NCBI RefSeq assembly: GCF_003597675.1
Contig: NZ_CP030827.1
Coordinates: 3,593,501-3,657,500, forward strand
From: Neorhizobium sp. NCHU2750
Lineage (GTDB): Bacteria; Pseudomonadota; Alphaproteobacteria; Rhizobiales; Rhizobiaceae
Reading direction: 5' to 3'
DNA: 64,000 nt
Part shown: positions 27,587-35,681 of the stretch, one piece after another
How the letters are laid out: the number at the start of each line of letters is the position of its first letter
Position numbering within the stretch: the first letter of the stretch is position 1
The notes under the pieces: model-generated
Seen by the model: only the letters and a program-made list of their open reading frames with translations
The model's database searches: none
Told to the model about the DNA's origin: nothing
Program-made: the position numbers and the translations under genes

Positions 27587-28254
27587 TTGTCGCCCTCGCC
27601 GCCGCCGGTAGGCTCGGTTGCCGTCTCGGGCTGCACGGTATGGCGCATGATCAGCGGCATCTGCGACAGGGTGAACAGGATGGTGATCGGCATCGTTCCC
27701 CAGACCTTGAAATTGACCCAGACCTCATCGGAAAAATTGCGCCAGACGACCTCGTTCATCACCGCGAGAATGAGGAAAAAGATGCCCCAGCGCAGCGTCA
27801 GCTTCTTCCAGCCTTCTTCGTCGAGCTGGAAAGCGGCGTTGAACACATAGCCGAGCAGCGACTTGCCGAAGACGAGACCGCCGAGCAGCACCACGCCGAA
27901 CAGCGTGTTGACGATCGTCGGCTTCATCTTGATGAACGTGTCGTCCTGCAGCCAGATCGACAGCGAACCGAAGATCAGCACCACCACGCCCGAAACGAAG
28001 GGCATGATCGGCAGGTGCTTGAAGACGATCTTGGAGACGATCAGCGCGATCACCGTGGCAACCATGAACAGCGCGGTCGCCACGAGAAGCGGGCCGCCGA
28101 TGGCAGACAGCGCCGGAAACTTCCCGACCAGCCATTCGCCGCGCAGGTTTCCGAAGAAGAAGACCAGCAGGGGGCCAAGCTCCAGCGCCATTTTCAGGCC
28201 CGGATTCTGCTTCTCTTCCTTGGTCGGCGTTACATCGCTTTCGATCGTCTGCAT
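27583..28254 (-). CDS. yciB: Septation protein A / inner membrane protein YciB
   Basis: A 223-residue polytopic protein of the IspZ/YciB family counted from the ATG at 28254 ([10 protein letters not shown]). '[19 protein letters not shown]' near residues 25-43 and '[19 protein letters not shown]' near 185-203 are family hallmarks. YciB supports normal septation and envelope synthesis through contacts with elongation and division proteins. It lies about 55 bases after ftsY and overlaps the DUF2585 gene, so dapF-mtaB-ftsY-yciB-DUF2585 may be one long transcription unit. Confidence 0.92.
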   Translation of the reverse strand: MQTIESDVTPTKEEKQNPGLKMALELGPLLVFFFGNLRGEWLVGKFPALSAIGGPLLVATALFMVATVIALIVSKIVFKHLPIMPFVSGVVVLIFGSLSIWLQDDTFIKMKPTIVNTLFGVVLLGGLVFGKSLLGYVFNAAFQLDEEGWKKLTLRWGIFFLILAVMNEVVWRNFSDEVWVNFKVWGTMPITILFTLSQMPLIMRHTVQPETATEPTGGGEGDK

Positions 28255-28308
28255 GGGGTCCAACTTACAATCTGTCGTTATCTGGAGCCAAATCGTTATT
28301 TCGTGTCA

Positions 28309-29847
28309 TCAATGCGGCGCGGGCGAAAGACCGGCGATCGCCTCGGCAAAATCCTTCGCTTCGAAGGGCTCGAGATCGTCGATCCCCTCGCCGACGCCGA
28401 TGAAATAGACCGGCAGCCTGTGCTTGGCGGCAATCGCGACAAGAATGCCGCCCCGCGCCGTGCCGTCGAGCTTTGTCATGATCAACCCGCCGACGCCAGC
28501 GACATTGCGGAAGATCTCCACCTGGTTCATCGCGTTCTGACCGGTCGTCGCATCGAGCGTCTGCAGCACGGTATGCGGCGCATCCGGATCGAGCTTGCCG
28601 AGCACGCGGACGATCTTCTCGAGCTCCGCCATCAGCTCCGCCTTGTTCTGCAGCCGGCCGGCGGTGTCGATAATCAGCACGTCGGATTTTTTTTCCTTCG
28701 CCTGCACATAGGCGTCATAGGCAAGACCGGCCGCATCGGCGCCGAGCTTGGTGCCGATGAATTCCGAATGGGTGCGGTCTGCCCAGATCTTCAATTGCTC
28801 GATCGCCGCGGCACGGAATGTATCACCGGCCGCCAGCATCACCTTCAGGCCGGAGCCCGAAAGCTTCGCCGCCAGCTTGCCGATCGTCGTCGTCTTGCCC
28901 GTACCGTTGACGCCGACGACGAGAATGACATGCGGCTTGTGATTGAGATCGAGTTCAAGCGGCTTGGCGACCGGCGCCAGAACCTTGGTGATTTCCGCCG
29001 ACATGATGCGCGATACATCCTCGCCGGTCACATCCTTGCCGTAGCGCTCGGAAGACAGGGTGCCGGTGATCCGCATCGCCGTCTCGACCCCGAGGTCGGC
29101 CTGGATCAGCAGGTCTTCCAGATCTTCCAGCGTCTCGTCATCCAGCTTGCGCTTGGTGAACAGGGCCGCGATCTGGCCGGTCAGCTGCGACGAGGTGCGG
29201 GCAAGGCCTGCACGCAGCCGCTGGAACCAGGTGAGCTTCGCCGGCGGCACGACGGCCACGATTTCGGGCTCTGCCTTCGACGTGGAGAAACCCTTGGGAA
29301 GGCTGACTTCGGCGGAGGTCGCATCCCCCCCTGGCCTGCCGGCCATCCCCCCCACAGGTGGGGGGAGACTCGTGGCGCTGTTTTGCCCCGAAAGAACTGC
29401 GTCGGATTGGGTTATCTCGGCCTGTGGTTCATCCGCGCGAACAGAAATATCATCAGGGGAGCCAGCCTCCTCAGGAATTTCATTTGCCTGGCGAAGGACG
29501 GGCCGCGTATCAGTCCCCCCACCTGTGGGGGGGATGGCCGGCAGGCCAGGGGGGGTATCCCGGACCTCAGCCGCAGCCTCCGCCTCCAGCAGCGACAACG
29601 GCACGACGCCGAGACCCGATGTCTCCTCGGGCCCGGCAAGAACTGCGCTCGCCTCGTCTGCCTTCACCTCATCACCCGAAGGACCGCCGACGGTCTCGAC
29701 CTCGCTCGGCGCAACCGGCTCAACCGGCAATGCCTCGACGGCAGCGACGTCCGCTGCGGGCGAACGGTCCTCGACGGGCTTCTCGGCCGGCAAATCGGCT
29801 GGTTTGTCGCCGCCGAAGGTGAAGACGCGTTTGATGAAGCTTACCAT
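28309..29847 (-). CDS. ftsY: Signal recognition particle receptor FtsY
   Basis: A 512-residue SRP receptor GTPase. The NG domain occupies about residues 205-512: G1 'GVNGTGKT' at 312-319, 'DTAGRLQNK' and 'TKLDGTARGG' further on. The N-terminal acidic A domain (1-200) holds the membrane-targeting part and is unusually built: residues 98-112 and 160-175 are encoded by two inverted copies of the genome's palindromic repeat, read in frame ('PPGLPAIPPTGGG' and 'SLPPPVGGMAGRPGG'). With Ffh (encoded at 35.7 kb) it docks translating ribosomes at the membrane. The A domain tolerates variation, which explains survival of the insertion. Confidence 0.97.
   Translation of the reverse strand: MVSFIKRVFTFGGDKPADLPAEKPVEDRSPAADVAAVEALPVEPVAPSEVETVGGPSGDEVKADEASAVLAGPEETSGLGVVPLSLLEAEAAAEVRDTPPGLPAIPPTGGGTDTRPVLRQANEIPEEAGSPDDISVRADEPQAEITQSDAVLSGQNSATSLPPPVGGMAGRPGGDATSAEVSLPKGFSTSKAEPEIVAVVPPAKLTWFQRLRAGLARTSSQLTGQIAALFTKRKLDDETLEDLEDLLIQADLGVETAMRITGTLSSERYGKDVTGEDVSRIMSAEITKVLAPVAKPLELDLNHKPHVILVVGVNGTGKTTTIGKLAAKLSGSGLKVMLAAGDTFRAAAIEQLKIWADRTHSEFIGTKLGADAAGLAYDAYVQAKEKKSDVLIIDTAGRLQNKAELMAELEKIVRVLGKLDPDAPHTVLQTLDATTGQNAMNQVEIFRNVAGVGGLIMTKLDGTARGGILVAIAAKHRLPVYFIGVGEGIDDLEPFEAKDFAEAIAGLSPAPH
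29325..29369 (-). repeat. Repeat core within ftsY, copy 4a
   Basis: A 45-base copy of the left module of the mosaic repeat (core CTGGCCTGCCGGCCAT plus a C/G hairpin), lying inside the ftsY reading frame and encoding residues 160-175. It is an inverted, nearly identical match to 29512-29555. Confidence 0.88.
29512..29555 (+). repeat. Repeat core within ftsY, copy 4b (inverted partner)
   Basis: A 44-base copy in the opposite orientation to 29325-29369, differing by a two-base deletion and the edges. It encodes FtsY residues 98-112. The 142 bases between the two copies are unrelated to the repeat and stay in frame. Confidence 0.88.
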
Positions 29848-29867
29848 TACTTACAAATCCGTTTCGG

Positions 29868-31154
29868 TCAGGCCGCCCGTTCCTGGGCAGAGGCAGCGAT
29901 GACCCGCATGTCGAGATGCTTGCCACTATGTCCGGTAATCATAACGCGCTGGATCGCGCGGGGAACCAGCCCCGGCGCTGCAACCAGCGAAAAGTTTTCC
30001 GTATGCCCCATGCCGTTCATTTCGGCGATGATCGTTTGCTCGGTGCCGACCATGCGGTTAAGATGCGCATGATGCAGCGCCTCTCCGCGGGCGCGAAGCC
30101 GTGTGGCGCGCTCCTTGACCAGCGCCCGGTCGACATGCGGCATACGCGCCGCCGGCGTGCCGGGGCGCGGGCTGTAGGGGAAGACGTGCAGGAAGGAGAT
30201 GCCGGCCTCTTCGGCAAGCGTCGCGGCATTCTCGAACATCTCATCCGTCTCGGTCGGAAACCCGGCGATCATATCCGCCCCGAAGGCGATCTCGGGCCTG
30301 AGGCGCCGCGCCTGTTCGACGAAAGCCAGAGCCTCGGCGCGCGAATGCCGCCGCTTCATCCGCTTCAAAATCATGTCGTCGCCATGCTGCAGCGACAGAT
30401 GCAGATGCGGCATGAAACGCGGCTCGTCGGCGATCAGGTCCCAGAGATGATGATCCGCCTCGATACTGTCGATCGACGACAACCGCAGGCGCAAAATTTC
30501 CGGCACTTGGCGCAGCAGTGTCTTCGCCAGATAACCGAGCGTCGGACTACCGGGCAGGTCGGCGCCGTAACTCGTCGCATCGACACCGGTCAGCACGATC
30601 TCGCGATAACCGCCCGCCACGAGCTTGCGCGCCTGCTCGACCACGGCCCCCATCGGCACCGAGCGGGAATTGCCCCGCCCATAGGGAATGATGCAGAAGG
30701 TGCAGCGATGATCGCAGCCGTTCTGCACCTGGATGAAGGCGCGCACATGCCCGTCTATATGCTTGACCATCTGCGGCGCCGTCGCCTTGACGCTCATGAT
30801 GTCGTTGACGCGCAGCTTCTCTTCCGCCGAGACACCGAAATCCGGCAGGCCGCGATAAGAGCTCGCTGTCAGCTTCTCCTCATTGCCGAGAACGGCATCG
30901 ACTTCCGGCATGTCGGCAAAGGTCTGCTTCTCGGTCTGCGCCGCGCAGCCGGTAACGATGATGCGCGCATGCGGGTTTTCCCGCCGCACCCGGCGAATCG
31001 CCTGCCGCGCTTGGCGCACGGCCTCGCCGGTGACGGCGCAGGTATTGACCAGCACGGCATTGTTGAGCCCCGCCTTTTCGGCTTCGGCCCGCATCACTTC
31101 CGATTCATAGGTATTGAGCCGACAGCCGAAGGTTATGACCTCGACGCCGCTCAA
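29868..31154 (-). CDS. mtaB: tRNA t6A37 methylthiotransferase MtaB
   Basis: A 428-residue radical-SAM methylthiotransferase that converts t6A37 of tRNA to ms2t6A. The start is a TTG at 31154 overlapping the dapF stop (TTGA); the frame runs further back but those residues lie over dapF in another frame. The UPF0004 cysteines are Cys11, Cys39 and Cys70; the SAM-cluster cysteines are Cys147, Cys151 and Cys154 in '[17 protein letters not shown]'. A TRAM-like segment ends the protein. '[10 protein letters not shown]' and the Cys pattern separate MtaB from MiaB and RimO. Translationally coupled to dapF and followed by ftsY. Confidence 0.94.
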   Translation of the reverse strand: MSGVEVITFGCRLNTYESEVMRAEAEKAGLNNAVLVNTCAVTGEAVRQARQAIRRVRRENPHARIIVTGCAAQTEKQTFADMPEVDAVLGNEEKLTASSYRGLPDFGVSAEEKLRVNDIMSVKATAPQMVKHIDGHVRAFIQVQNGCDHRCTFCIIPYGRGNSRSVPMGAVVEQARKLVAGGYREIVLTGVDATSYGADLPGSPTLGYLAKTLLRQVPEILRLRLSSIDSIEADHHLWDLIADEPRFMPHLHLSLQHGDDMILKRMKRRHSRAEALAFVEQARRLRPEIAFGADMIAGFPTETDEMFENAATLAEEAGISFLHVFPYSPRPGTPAARMPHVDRALVKERATRLRARGEALHHAHLNRMVGTEQTIIAEMNGMGHTENFSLVAAPGLVPRAIQRVMITGHSGKHLDMRVIAASAQERAA

Positions 31155-32053
31155 TTTGCCTGAGCCTCCGGCTCTGCATCGCGCGAGAAAACACCAGTCA
31201 GCGGATCGACCTGGCCCGACCATTCCCATTCGGCAGGGCCGGTCATGACGACATGGTCGTTTTCGCGCCATTCGATGACGAGCGGCTGGCGCGTCGGCGC
31301 CGACGCAACATCGATCGTCACCCTGCGGCCGGTGCGACCGGTGCGGGCGGCAGAAACACCGGCAGCACAGGCGGCAGAACCGCAGGCAAGCGTCAGGCCG
31401 GCACCACGTTCCCAGGTGCGGGTGCGCAGGGAACTGTCGGACGTGACCTGCGCCAGCGTGATATTCGCCTTTTCCGGAAACATCGGGTGATTTTCCAGCA
31501 TCGGCCCGAAACGTTCGAGATCGAAGGTCATAGGGTCCTTGTCGACCCAGAAGACCGCATGCGGATTGCCCATCGACATGGCCGAGGGCGAATGCAGGAT
31601 CGGCGCATCGATCGGGCCGATCTGCAGCTCGATCCGGCTCGTATCGAAGAATTCCTCCGAAAGCGGGATCTTGTCCCATTGGAAGACCGGCTTTCCCATG
31701 TCGACGGAAATCGTGCCGTCTTCATGCTCCTGAGCATTCAGAATGCCGGCGACGGTCTGGAATGTGAAGGTCTTGCGTCCGGTTTCCGCGGCAAGCGCCT
31801 GCACCACGCAGCGCGTGCCGTTGCCGCAGGCCTGCGCCTTTGTGCCATCGCAGTTGAGGATATCGATCCAGGCATCGGTGCCCTGGGCCTTCGGGTCATG
31901 GATCGCCATGATCTGGTCGAACTGGGTGGCAGGATCGGCATTCAGCGCAATCGCTGCCTCCGGGGTCACCTTGTCGCTGCGGCCGCGCATGTCGACGACG
32001 AGGATCTTGTTGCCAAGCCCGTTCATCCGCGCAAATTCGACCTGTCCTGCCAT
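31151..32053 (-). CDS. dapF: Diaminopimelate epimerase
   Basis: A 300-residue enzyme from the ATG at 32053 ([15 protein letters not shown]); the ATG at 32128 adds 25 residues absent from the family. It converts LL- to meso-diaminopimelate for lysine and peptidoglycan. The two catalytic cysteines are Cys76 ('ACGNGTRC') and that in '[14 protein letters not shown]' near residue 230. The stop overlaps the mtaB TTG start. Confidence 0.96.
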   Translation of the reverse strand: MAGQVEFARMNGLGNKILVVDMRGRSDKVTPEAAIALNADPATQFDQIMAIHDPKAQGTDAWIDILNCDGTKAQACGNGTRCVVQALAAETGRKTFTFQTVAGILNAQEHEDGTISVDMGKPVFQWDKIPLSEEFFDTSRIELQIGPIDAPILHSPSAMSMGNPHAVFWVDKDPMTFDLERFGPMLENHPMFPEKANITLAQVTSDSSLRTRTWERGAGLTLACGSAACAAGVSAARTGRTGRRVTIDVASAPTRQPLVIEWRENDHVVMTGPAEWEWSGQVDPLTGVFSRDAEPEAQAN

Positions 32054-32223
32054 GATGCTGATCCATTTGCGGGCGCCAAACCAACAATCGCCCGTCTCTT
32101 CAGGCGTATATGGCCGAAACTGCTGCAAATTACCAGTGGCGCGGCCTGCCCATGCTTAACCCGTGAAAGAATGGCGCAATGCCCTCTGTCATGTTAGGGG
32201 AGCCGCAAAAAGAGGCTTTGATC

Positions 32224-32895
32224 ATGCTCCCCTGGGTTCAACTGGACAGCGCGAAGATACCGGACGATGGCGGCGAATTGCGCCTGAAACAGCGCGGCCA
32301 GGAATTTTCCATCATGCTCGGATCGAACGAGCTGATGAACAGCCGCCTCAGCGGCTCGGAAGAAGCGCTTGCGACGCTCTCATGGGAAAAGATCAAGGAC
32401 CGCTCCAAGCCCTCCATCCTGATCGGCGGCCTCGGCATGGGTTTCACGCTCCGCGCAGCACTGTCTATCCTGCCGCCGGAAGCCACCGTCACTGTCGCCG
32501 AACTGGTGCCGGCGGTGGTGAAATGGGCGCGCGGCCCAATGGCCGAGGTCTTCAAGGGCTGCCTTGATGACCCGCGCACGAAGATCCATCAGGGCGATGT
32601 CGGCGAGCTCATCCGTGGTTCGAAAGCAAGCTTTGATGCCATCCTGCTCGATGTCGACAACGGCCCCGACGGCCTGACGCGCGACAGCAATGACGCACTC
32701 TATAACAGCCGCGGCCTGCGCGCCGCCCGCGAGGCATTGCGCCCCGGCGGCGTACTGTCGGTCTGGTCCTCCGGCCCGGATTACGGCTTCACCAAGCGCC
32801 TGAAGGATTGCGGTTACGAGGCCGAGGTCGTCAATACCCGCGCCAACGGCAAGCGCGGCGCCAAGCATGTGATCTGGGTGGCGACGCGCCGCTGA
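32224..32895 (+). CDS. Spermidine synthase-like methyltransferase-fold protein
   Basis: A 223-residue protein from the ATG at 32224 (MLPWVQLDSAKI); an earlier ATG at 32179 is possible but less likely. It carries the Rossmann core of spermidine synthases: 'ILIGGLGMGFTLRAALSILP' (about residues 66-85), 'VTVAELVPAVVKWA' and 'FDAILLDVDNGPDGL'. It is shorter than SpeE and lacks the N-terminal beta domain, so genuine aminopropyl transfer is doubtful; a SAM- or decarboxylated SAM-binding enzyme of unknown substrate is the safer call. Divergent from dapF. Confidence 0.8.
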   Translation: MLPWVQLDSAKIPDDGGELRLKQRGQEFSIMLGSNELMNSRLSGSEEALATLSWEKIKDRSKPSILIGGLGMGFTLRAALSILPPEATVTVAELVPAVVKWARGPMAEVFKGCLDDPRTKIHQGDVGELIRGSKASFDAILLDVDNGPDGLTRDSNDALYNSRGLRAAREALRPGGVLSVWSSGPDYGFTKRLKDCGYEAEVVNTRANGKRGAKHVIWVATRR

Positions 32896-32911
32896 GGCAC
32901 GGAAAGACCGG

Positions 32912-33499
32912 TTAGCCGAAAATCTGTTCGACCAGCGCATGGACGCGGCGGAAGGCAGCCTTGGCGCCTTCTGCGGCTTCCAGTTCCTCCGCCTCTGTGA
33001 GCGGCAGATCGTTATAGGCTGAAACGAAATTGCGCCAGTGCAGCCCGCGGCCATCGGGATGGCCTGCCAGATGCCGGGCACCGAAATCGTCCGAGAGACC
33101 GATCTTGGCAGCTTCCTTACGCAGGAAGGCAGCGCCGAGATTGGAGCCTTCGGCAACATAGACCCAGCCGAGTGCCGCTGCCGGCGTCAGCGGTCCGGTA
33201 GTCGCGCTGAGCTCTTCCGGAACACCGCCGAGATCGACGATATCCTGCCGCAAGGCCTCGTAACGATTGCGCTCCGAAAGCCCCGGAAGGCGGCGATTGA
33301 GCTCTTCGTCGGCAAAAAGCGGCGCGACATCCGCATGGAAATGATGCTGCACATCGAGAAACAGCGCATAGCGCTCGCGGCTGGCAAACGGCTCGGCCCG
33401 CATGATGCGCTTGTCGAGCGTGTCATGTGTACCGGTCGTCAGCGCCTTAAGCCGCTGGATCCGGGTTTCCTCTGTCGGGCGTTCCAATTCGATCTGCAT
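32912..33499 (-). CDS. Biliverdin-producing heme oxygenase-like protein
   Basis: A 195-residue helical protein from the ATG at 33499, which has GGGGAAAG just ahead of it; the ATG at 33511 or one at 33556 would extend it. 'RLKALTTGTHDTLDKRIM' carries the proximal histidine region of bacterial heme oxygenases (THxxLD, about residues 12-29), and 'ERYALFLDVQHHFHADVAPLF' follows. It would open heme to release iron and biliverdin. No phytochrome gene is adjacent, so an iron-acquisition role is as likely as chromophore supply. Confidence 0.8.
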   Translation of the reverse strand: MQIELERPTEETRIQRLKALTTGTHDTLDKRIMRAEPFASRERYALFLDVQHHFHADVAPLFADEELNRRLPGLSERNRYEALRQDIVDLGGVPEELSATTGPLTPAAALGWVYVAEGSNLGAAFLRKEAAKIGLSDDFGARHLAGHPDGRGLHWRNFVSAYNDLPLTEAEELEAAEGAKAAFRRVHALVEQIFG

Positions 33500-33552
33500 T
33501 TCTTTCCCCATGCACTCATGTTTTTGCATCAAGCAAATCGCGAGGGGCGAAG

Positions 33553-34638
33553 TCAAGCAGGACGTGAAGCCGGCACCTCGAAAACTTCGCCCGGCCGCAT
33601 CGGTCGGAAACGCTCCCGCAAAATGCCGCGCGCATCAAGGGCTGCGTAAAGCGCCTCGACCGGCTGCTCCACCCCTTCATTGGTCAGCTTGACCGTGCCC
33701 CAGTGATGCCCGGCCGCAAAGGCTGCTCCGCAAAGCTCCATGCCTTTCACCGCCTCCTCTGGATTCTGGTGCTGCGCCTCCATGAACCAGCGTGGCTCAT
33801 AGGCACCGAAGGGAAGATTGGCGAGCCGGAACGGCCCGTGCTTTTCGCCGGCGGCCCGATAATTCCTGCCCTCGTGAAAACCGGTATCGCCGATATGATA
33901 GATCTTGCCCGCCGGCGTTTCGAACACAAAGGCCGCCCACAGCGCCATGCGCCGGTCACCGAGACCCCGCGCCGACCAGTGATGGCAGGGCTCGCAATGG
34001 AAAGTGACATCCGCCGACACCTTTTCGCTGCCGCCCCAATCCATCACGGTAATTCTTGCCTCCGGCACGCCCGAGCGGATGATCGTGTCATTGCCGAGCG
34101 GCGTGATGAAATGCGGCCTGTCACGGCCGTGCAGAACCTTCAGCGTTTGCAGATCCATATGGTCGTAGTGATTGTGCGTGACGAGCACGATATCGATTGC
34201 CGGCAGGTCCTCAAGCCGGATACCGGGCGGATTGACCCGCTTCGGTCCGGCAAAGGAAAAAGGGCTCGTCCGCTCCGACCAGACGGGATCGGTGAGAATA
34301 TTGAGGCCCGCGACCTGGACTAGCATCGAGGCATGCCCGATCATCGTCACCACGATCCGCTCGCCATCGACCCGCGTCTCCGGCACCGCCTGGGGAAACG
34401 GGCTGGCAAACGTATCGGGCCAGGGAATATTGCCATTGCCGAGCTTCCAGCGCAGCAGGTCCAGCCCGCCACGCGGTTCCACCCCACCCGGATTGAAGAA
34501 GGTCGTACCATCGAAATGATCCGAGACGGGACCGGAATAATACCTGTTGCCAGCCATGGCGCTCCTTGCGGTGATCCCGCCGGCCAGCGCTACGATGGCT
34601 GCAAGTCCGGATCGTTGGAAGAATCTGCGACGGTTCAT
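33553..34638 (-). CDS. Exported MBL-fold metallo-hydrolase (NAPE-PLD/UlaG-like)
   Basis: A 361-residue metallo-beta-lactamase-fold protein. The N-terminus 'MNRRRFFQRSGLAAIVALAGG' looks like a Tat signal (RRxFF), so it is probably folded before export. The metal site 'VTHNHYDHMDL' (HxHxDH) is at about residues 154-164, with later ligands in 'CEPCHHWSARG' and 'HIGDTGFHEG'; 'AAGHHWGTVKLTNEG' ends the core. This arrangement matches the NAPE-PLD-like phosphodiesterase group. The natural substrate is not known. Its stop is about 50 bases from the heme oxygenase start. Confidence 0.87.
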   Translation of the reverse strand: MNRRRFFQRSGLAAIVALAGGITARSAMAGNRYYSGPVSDHFDGTTFFNPGGVEPRGGLDLLRWKLGNGNIPWPDTFASPFPQAVPETRVDGERIVVTMIGHASMLVQVAGLNILTDPVWSERTSPFSFAGPKRVNPPGIRLEDLPAIDIVLVTHNHYDHMDLQTLKVLHGRDRPHFITPLGNDTIIRSGVPEARITVMDWGGSEKVSADVTFHCEPCHHWSARGLGDRRMALWAAFVFETPAGKIYHIGDTGFHEGRNYRAAGEKHGPFRLANLPFGAYEPRWFMEAQHQNPEEAVKGMELCGAAFAAGHHWGTVKLTNEGVEQPVEALYAALDARGILRERFRPMRPGEVFEVPASRPA

Positions 34639-34679
34639 GAAATCGGGCCGGCAAGAGAGGTTTTCAAGACTGTAACCGT

Positions 34680-35117
34680 CTATGCCGGCTCGACATCCGT
34701 GCTGGCAAAGTCGTCACCGACAAACAGAAGCGGCGATTTGAGCTGCTTTGCGCAAGCATAGGAGAAACAGTCTCCGAAATTGAGCTTGGCCGGATGCCCG
34801 ACGAAACGGCCATAGGTTCGGGCGGCATCGAGTGCGGTTTCATGCAGGCCGGCAGACAGAATGATTTCGGTGGCCCCGATCTCCTCCAATAGACCCCGAA
34901 CCGAAGATTGGGCGCGCCTGATGAAGTCAGGAGGCGTAGATGCATGCTCACCGAATTGCACAATCTTAGCCTGCCGGGATAAAGCAATCACAGCCTCAAA
35001 TACGACAAGCGAAGAATAGTAGACTGCACCCTCCGCTCGTTCTATCCGATCAAGCAACAGGTCTGCAGTATCTTCACCATTCAATATCGCGACAATCGCG
35101 GACGCATCTAGGAACAT
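34680..35117 (-). CDS. VapC-type PIN domain toxin
   Basis: A 145-residue PIN-domain ribonuclease from the ATG at 35117, whose first base pair overlaps the antitoxin stop (TGATG). 'MFLDASAIVAILNGE' supplies the first catalytic aspartate (Asp4) and glutamate, and 'GHPAKLNFGDCFSYACAKQ' near residues 101-119 the later acidic pair. 'LLFVGDDFASTDVEPA' is the typical end. It would cut a specific tRNA or rRNA when free of its antitoxin. Confidence 0.92.
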   Translation of the reverse strand: MFLDASAIVAILNGEDTADLLLDRIERAEGAVYYSSLVVFEAVIALSRQAKIVQFGEHASTPPDFIRRAQSSVRGLLEEIGATEIILSAGLHETALDAARTYGRFVGHPAKLNFGDCFSYACAKQLKSPLLFVGDDFASTDVEPA

Positions 35118-35359
35118 CAATATTCCCACATCTCGTCCATAAAGGCCTTTTCGTCGAAATTCGGATCTTTGGGACCGAGCGCCGCAATTTCATCCTGATA
35201 TTTCCGGACCCGTTCTTTCAGCGAGGGCTTCTCATTCGCCTGCTTCAAAACGCTTTCCAGCGCATAACGAACAGCTTCTGTCTTAGTCTTGGAGCCCAGG
35301 TGACGCATGACCTCATCTGCAAGTTCGTTGACCTTAGGATCGCGTATATAAAGGGACAT
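35117..35359 (-). CDS. VapB-type antitoxin (Rv0623-like)
   Basis: An 80-residue protein starting MSLYIRDPKVNELADEVMRHLG, the ribbon-helix-helix N-terminus of the Rv0623-like VapB family, with 'KTKTEAVRYALESVL' as the helix pair and an acidic C-terminus ('PNFDEKAFMDEMWEY') that would occupy the VapC site. It overlaps vapC by one base and comes first in the pair, as usual. Confidence 0.92.
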   Translation of the reverse strand: MSLYIRDPKVNELADEVMRHLGSKTKTEAVRYALESVLKQANEKPSLKERVRKYQDEIAALGPKDPNFDEKAFMDEMWEY

Positions 35360-35448
35360 GGCAATTTCCCTTCCGACAAGGGTGGTGGAATATTCGGTAT
35401 GATGGCATTGAATATCCCTATCTACAACACCAGAAAATCGGCCACACC

Positions 35449-35477
35449 TTGACTCTCGCCCCCATTTCCTGTTTAAG
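35449..35477 (+). promoter_or_regulatory. Candidate sigma-70 promoter upstream of ffh
   Basis: TTGACT at 35449-35454 and TTTAAG at 35472-35477 are 17 bases apart. Transcription from here would start near 35484, giving a leader of almost 200 bases before the ffh ATG. Confidence 0.45.
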
Positions 35478-35483
35478 CCCGCT

Positions 35484-35593
35484 GATCTGCTGACAAGTTA
35501 CAAGACTTGGAGCCACCGACCGGGACCCCTTGAGGTATAAATCGATCCCGGAGGTCAACATCCGACAGCGCGTTGCGCCCTCGGGTGCTTTTT
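35484..35593 (+). ncRNA. Possible small RNA or attenuated leader upstream of ffh
   Basis: Between the candidate promoter and ffh lies a structured segment: a stem CCGGGA/TCCCGG (35520-35525 with 35546-35551), then a GCGCC-CTCG-GGTGC hairpin (35575-35588) followed directly by five T (35589-35593), which looks like a weak intrinsic terminator. It is not the SRP RNA, since the conserved GGAAGGAAGCAG loop is missing. A second palindrome, TTTTGCCGGCAAAA, lies at 35621-35634. Boundaries are estimates. Confidence 0.3.
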
Positions 35594-35681
35594 GGCTTTG
35601 CCCGCATTTGGGTGTCTTGTTTTTGCCGGCAAAAGACCCGACGTTTCCGGACAATCACCGGAAGCGAAGAAGGAAGAAACG

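Noticed and set aside
27532..30072. An 846-codon frame opposite yciB and ftsY
   Set aside because: It spans two real genes and the repeat copies; no start signal or family.
31155..31679. N-terminal extension of mtaB by 175 residues
   Set aside because: It reads across dapF in a wrong frame and has Cys/Arg/His-rich noise; the family starts at the TTG at 31154.
35484..35593. SRP (4.5S) RNA next to ffh
   Set aside because: The conserved GGAAGGAAGCAG apical loop is absent, so any RNA here is something else.
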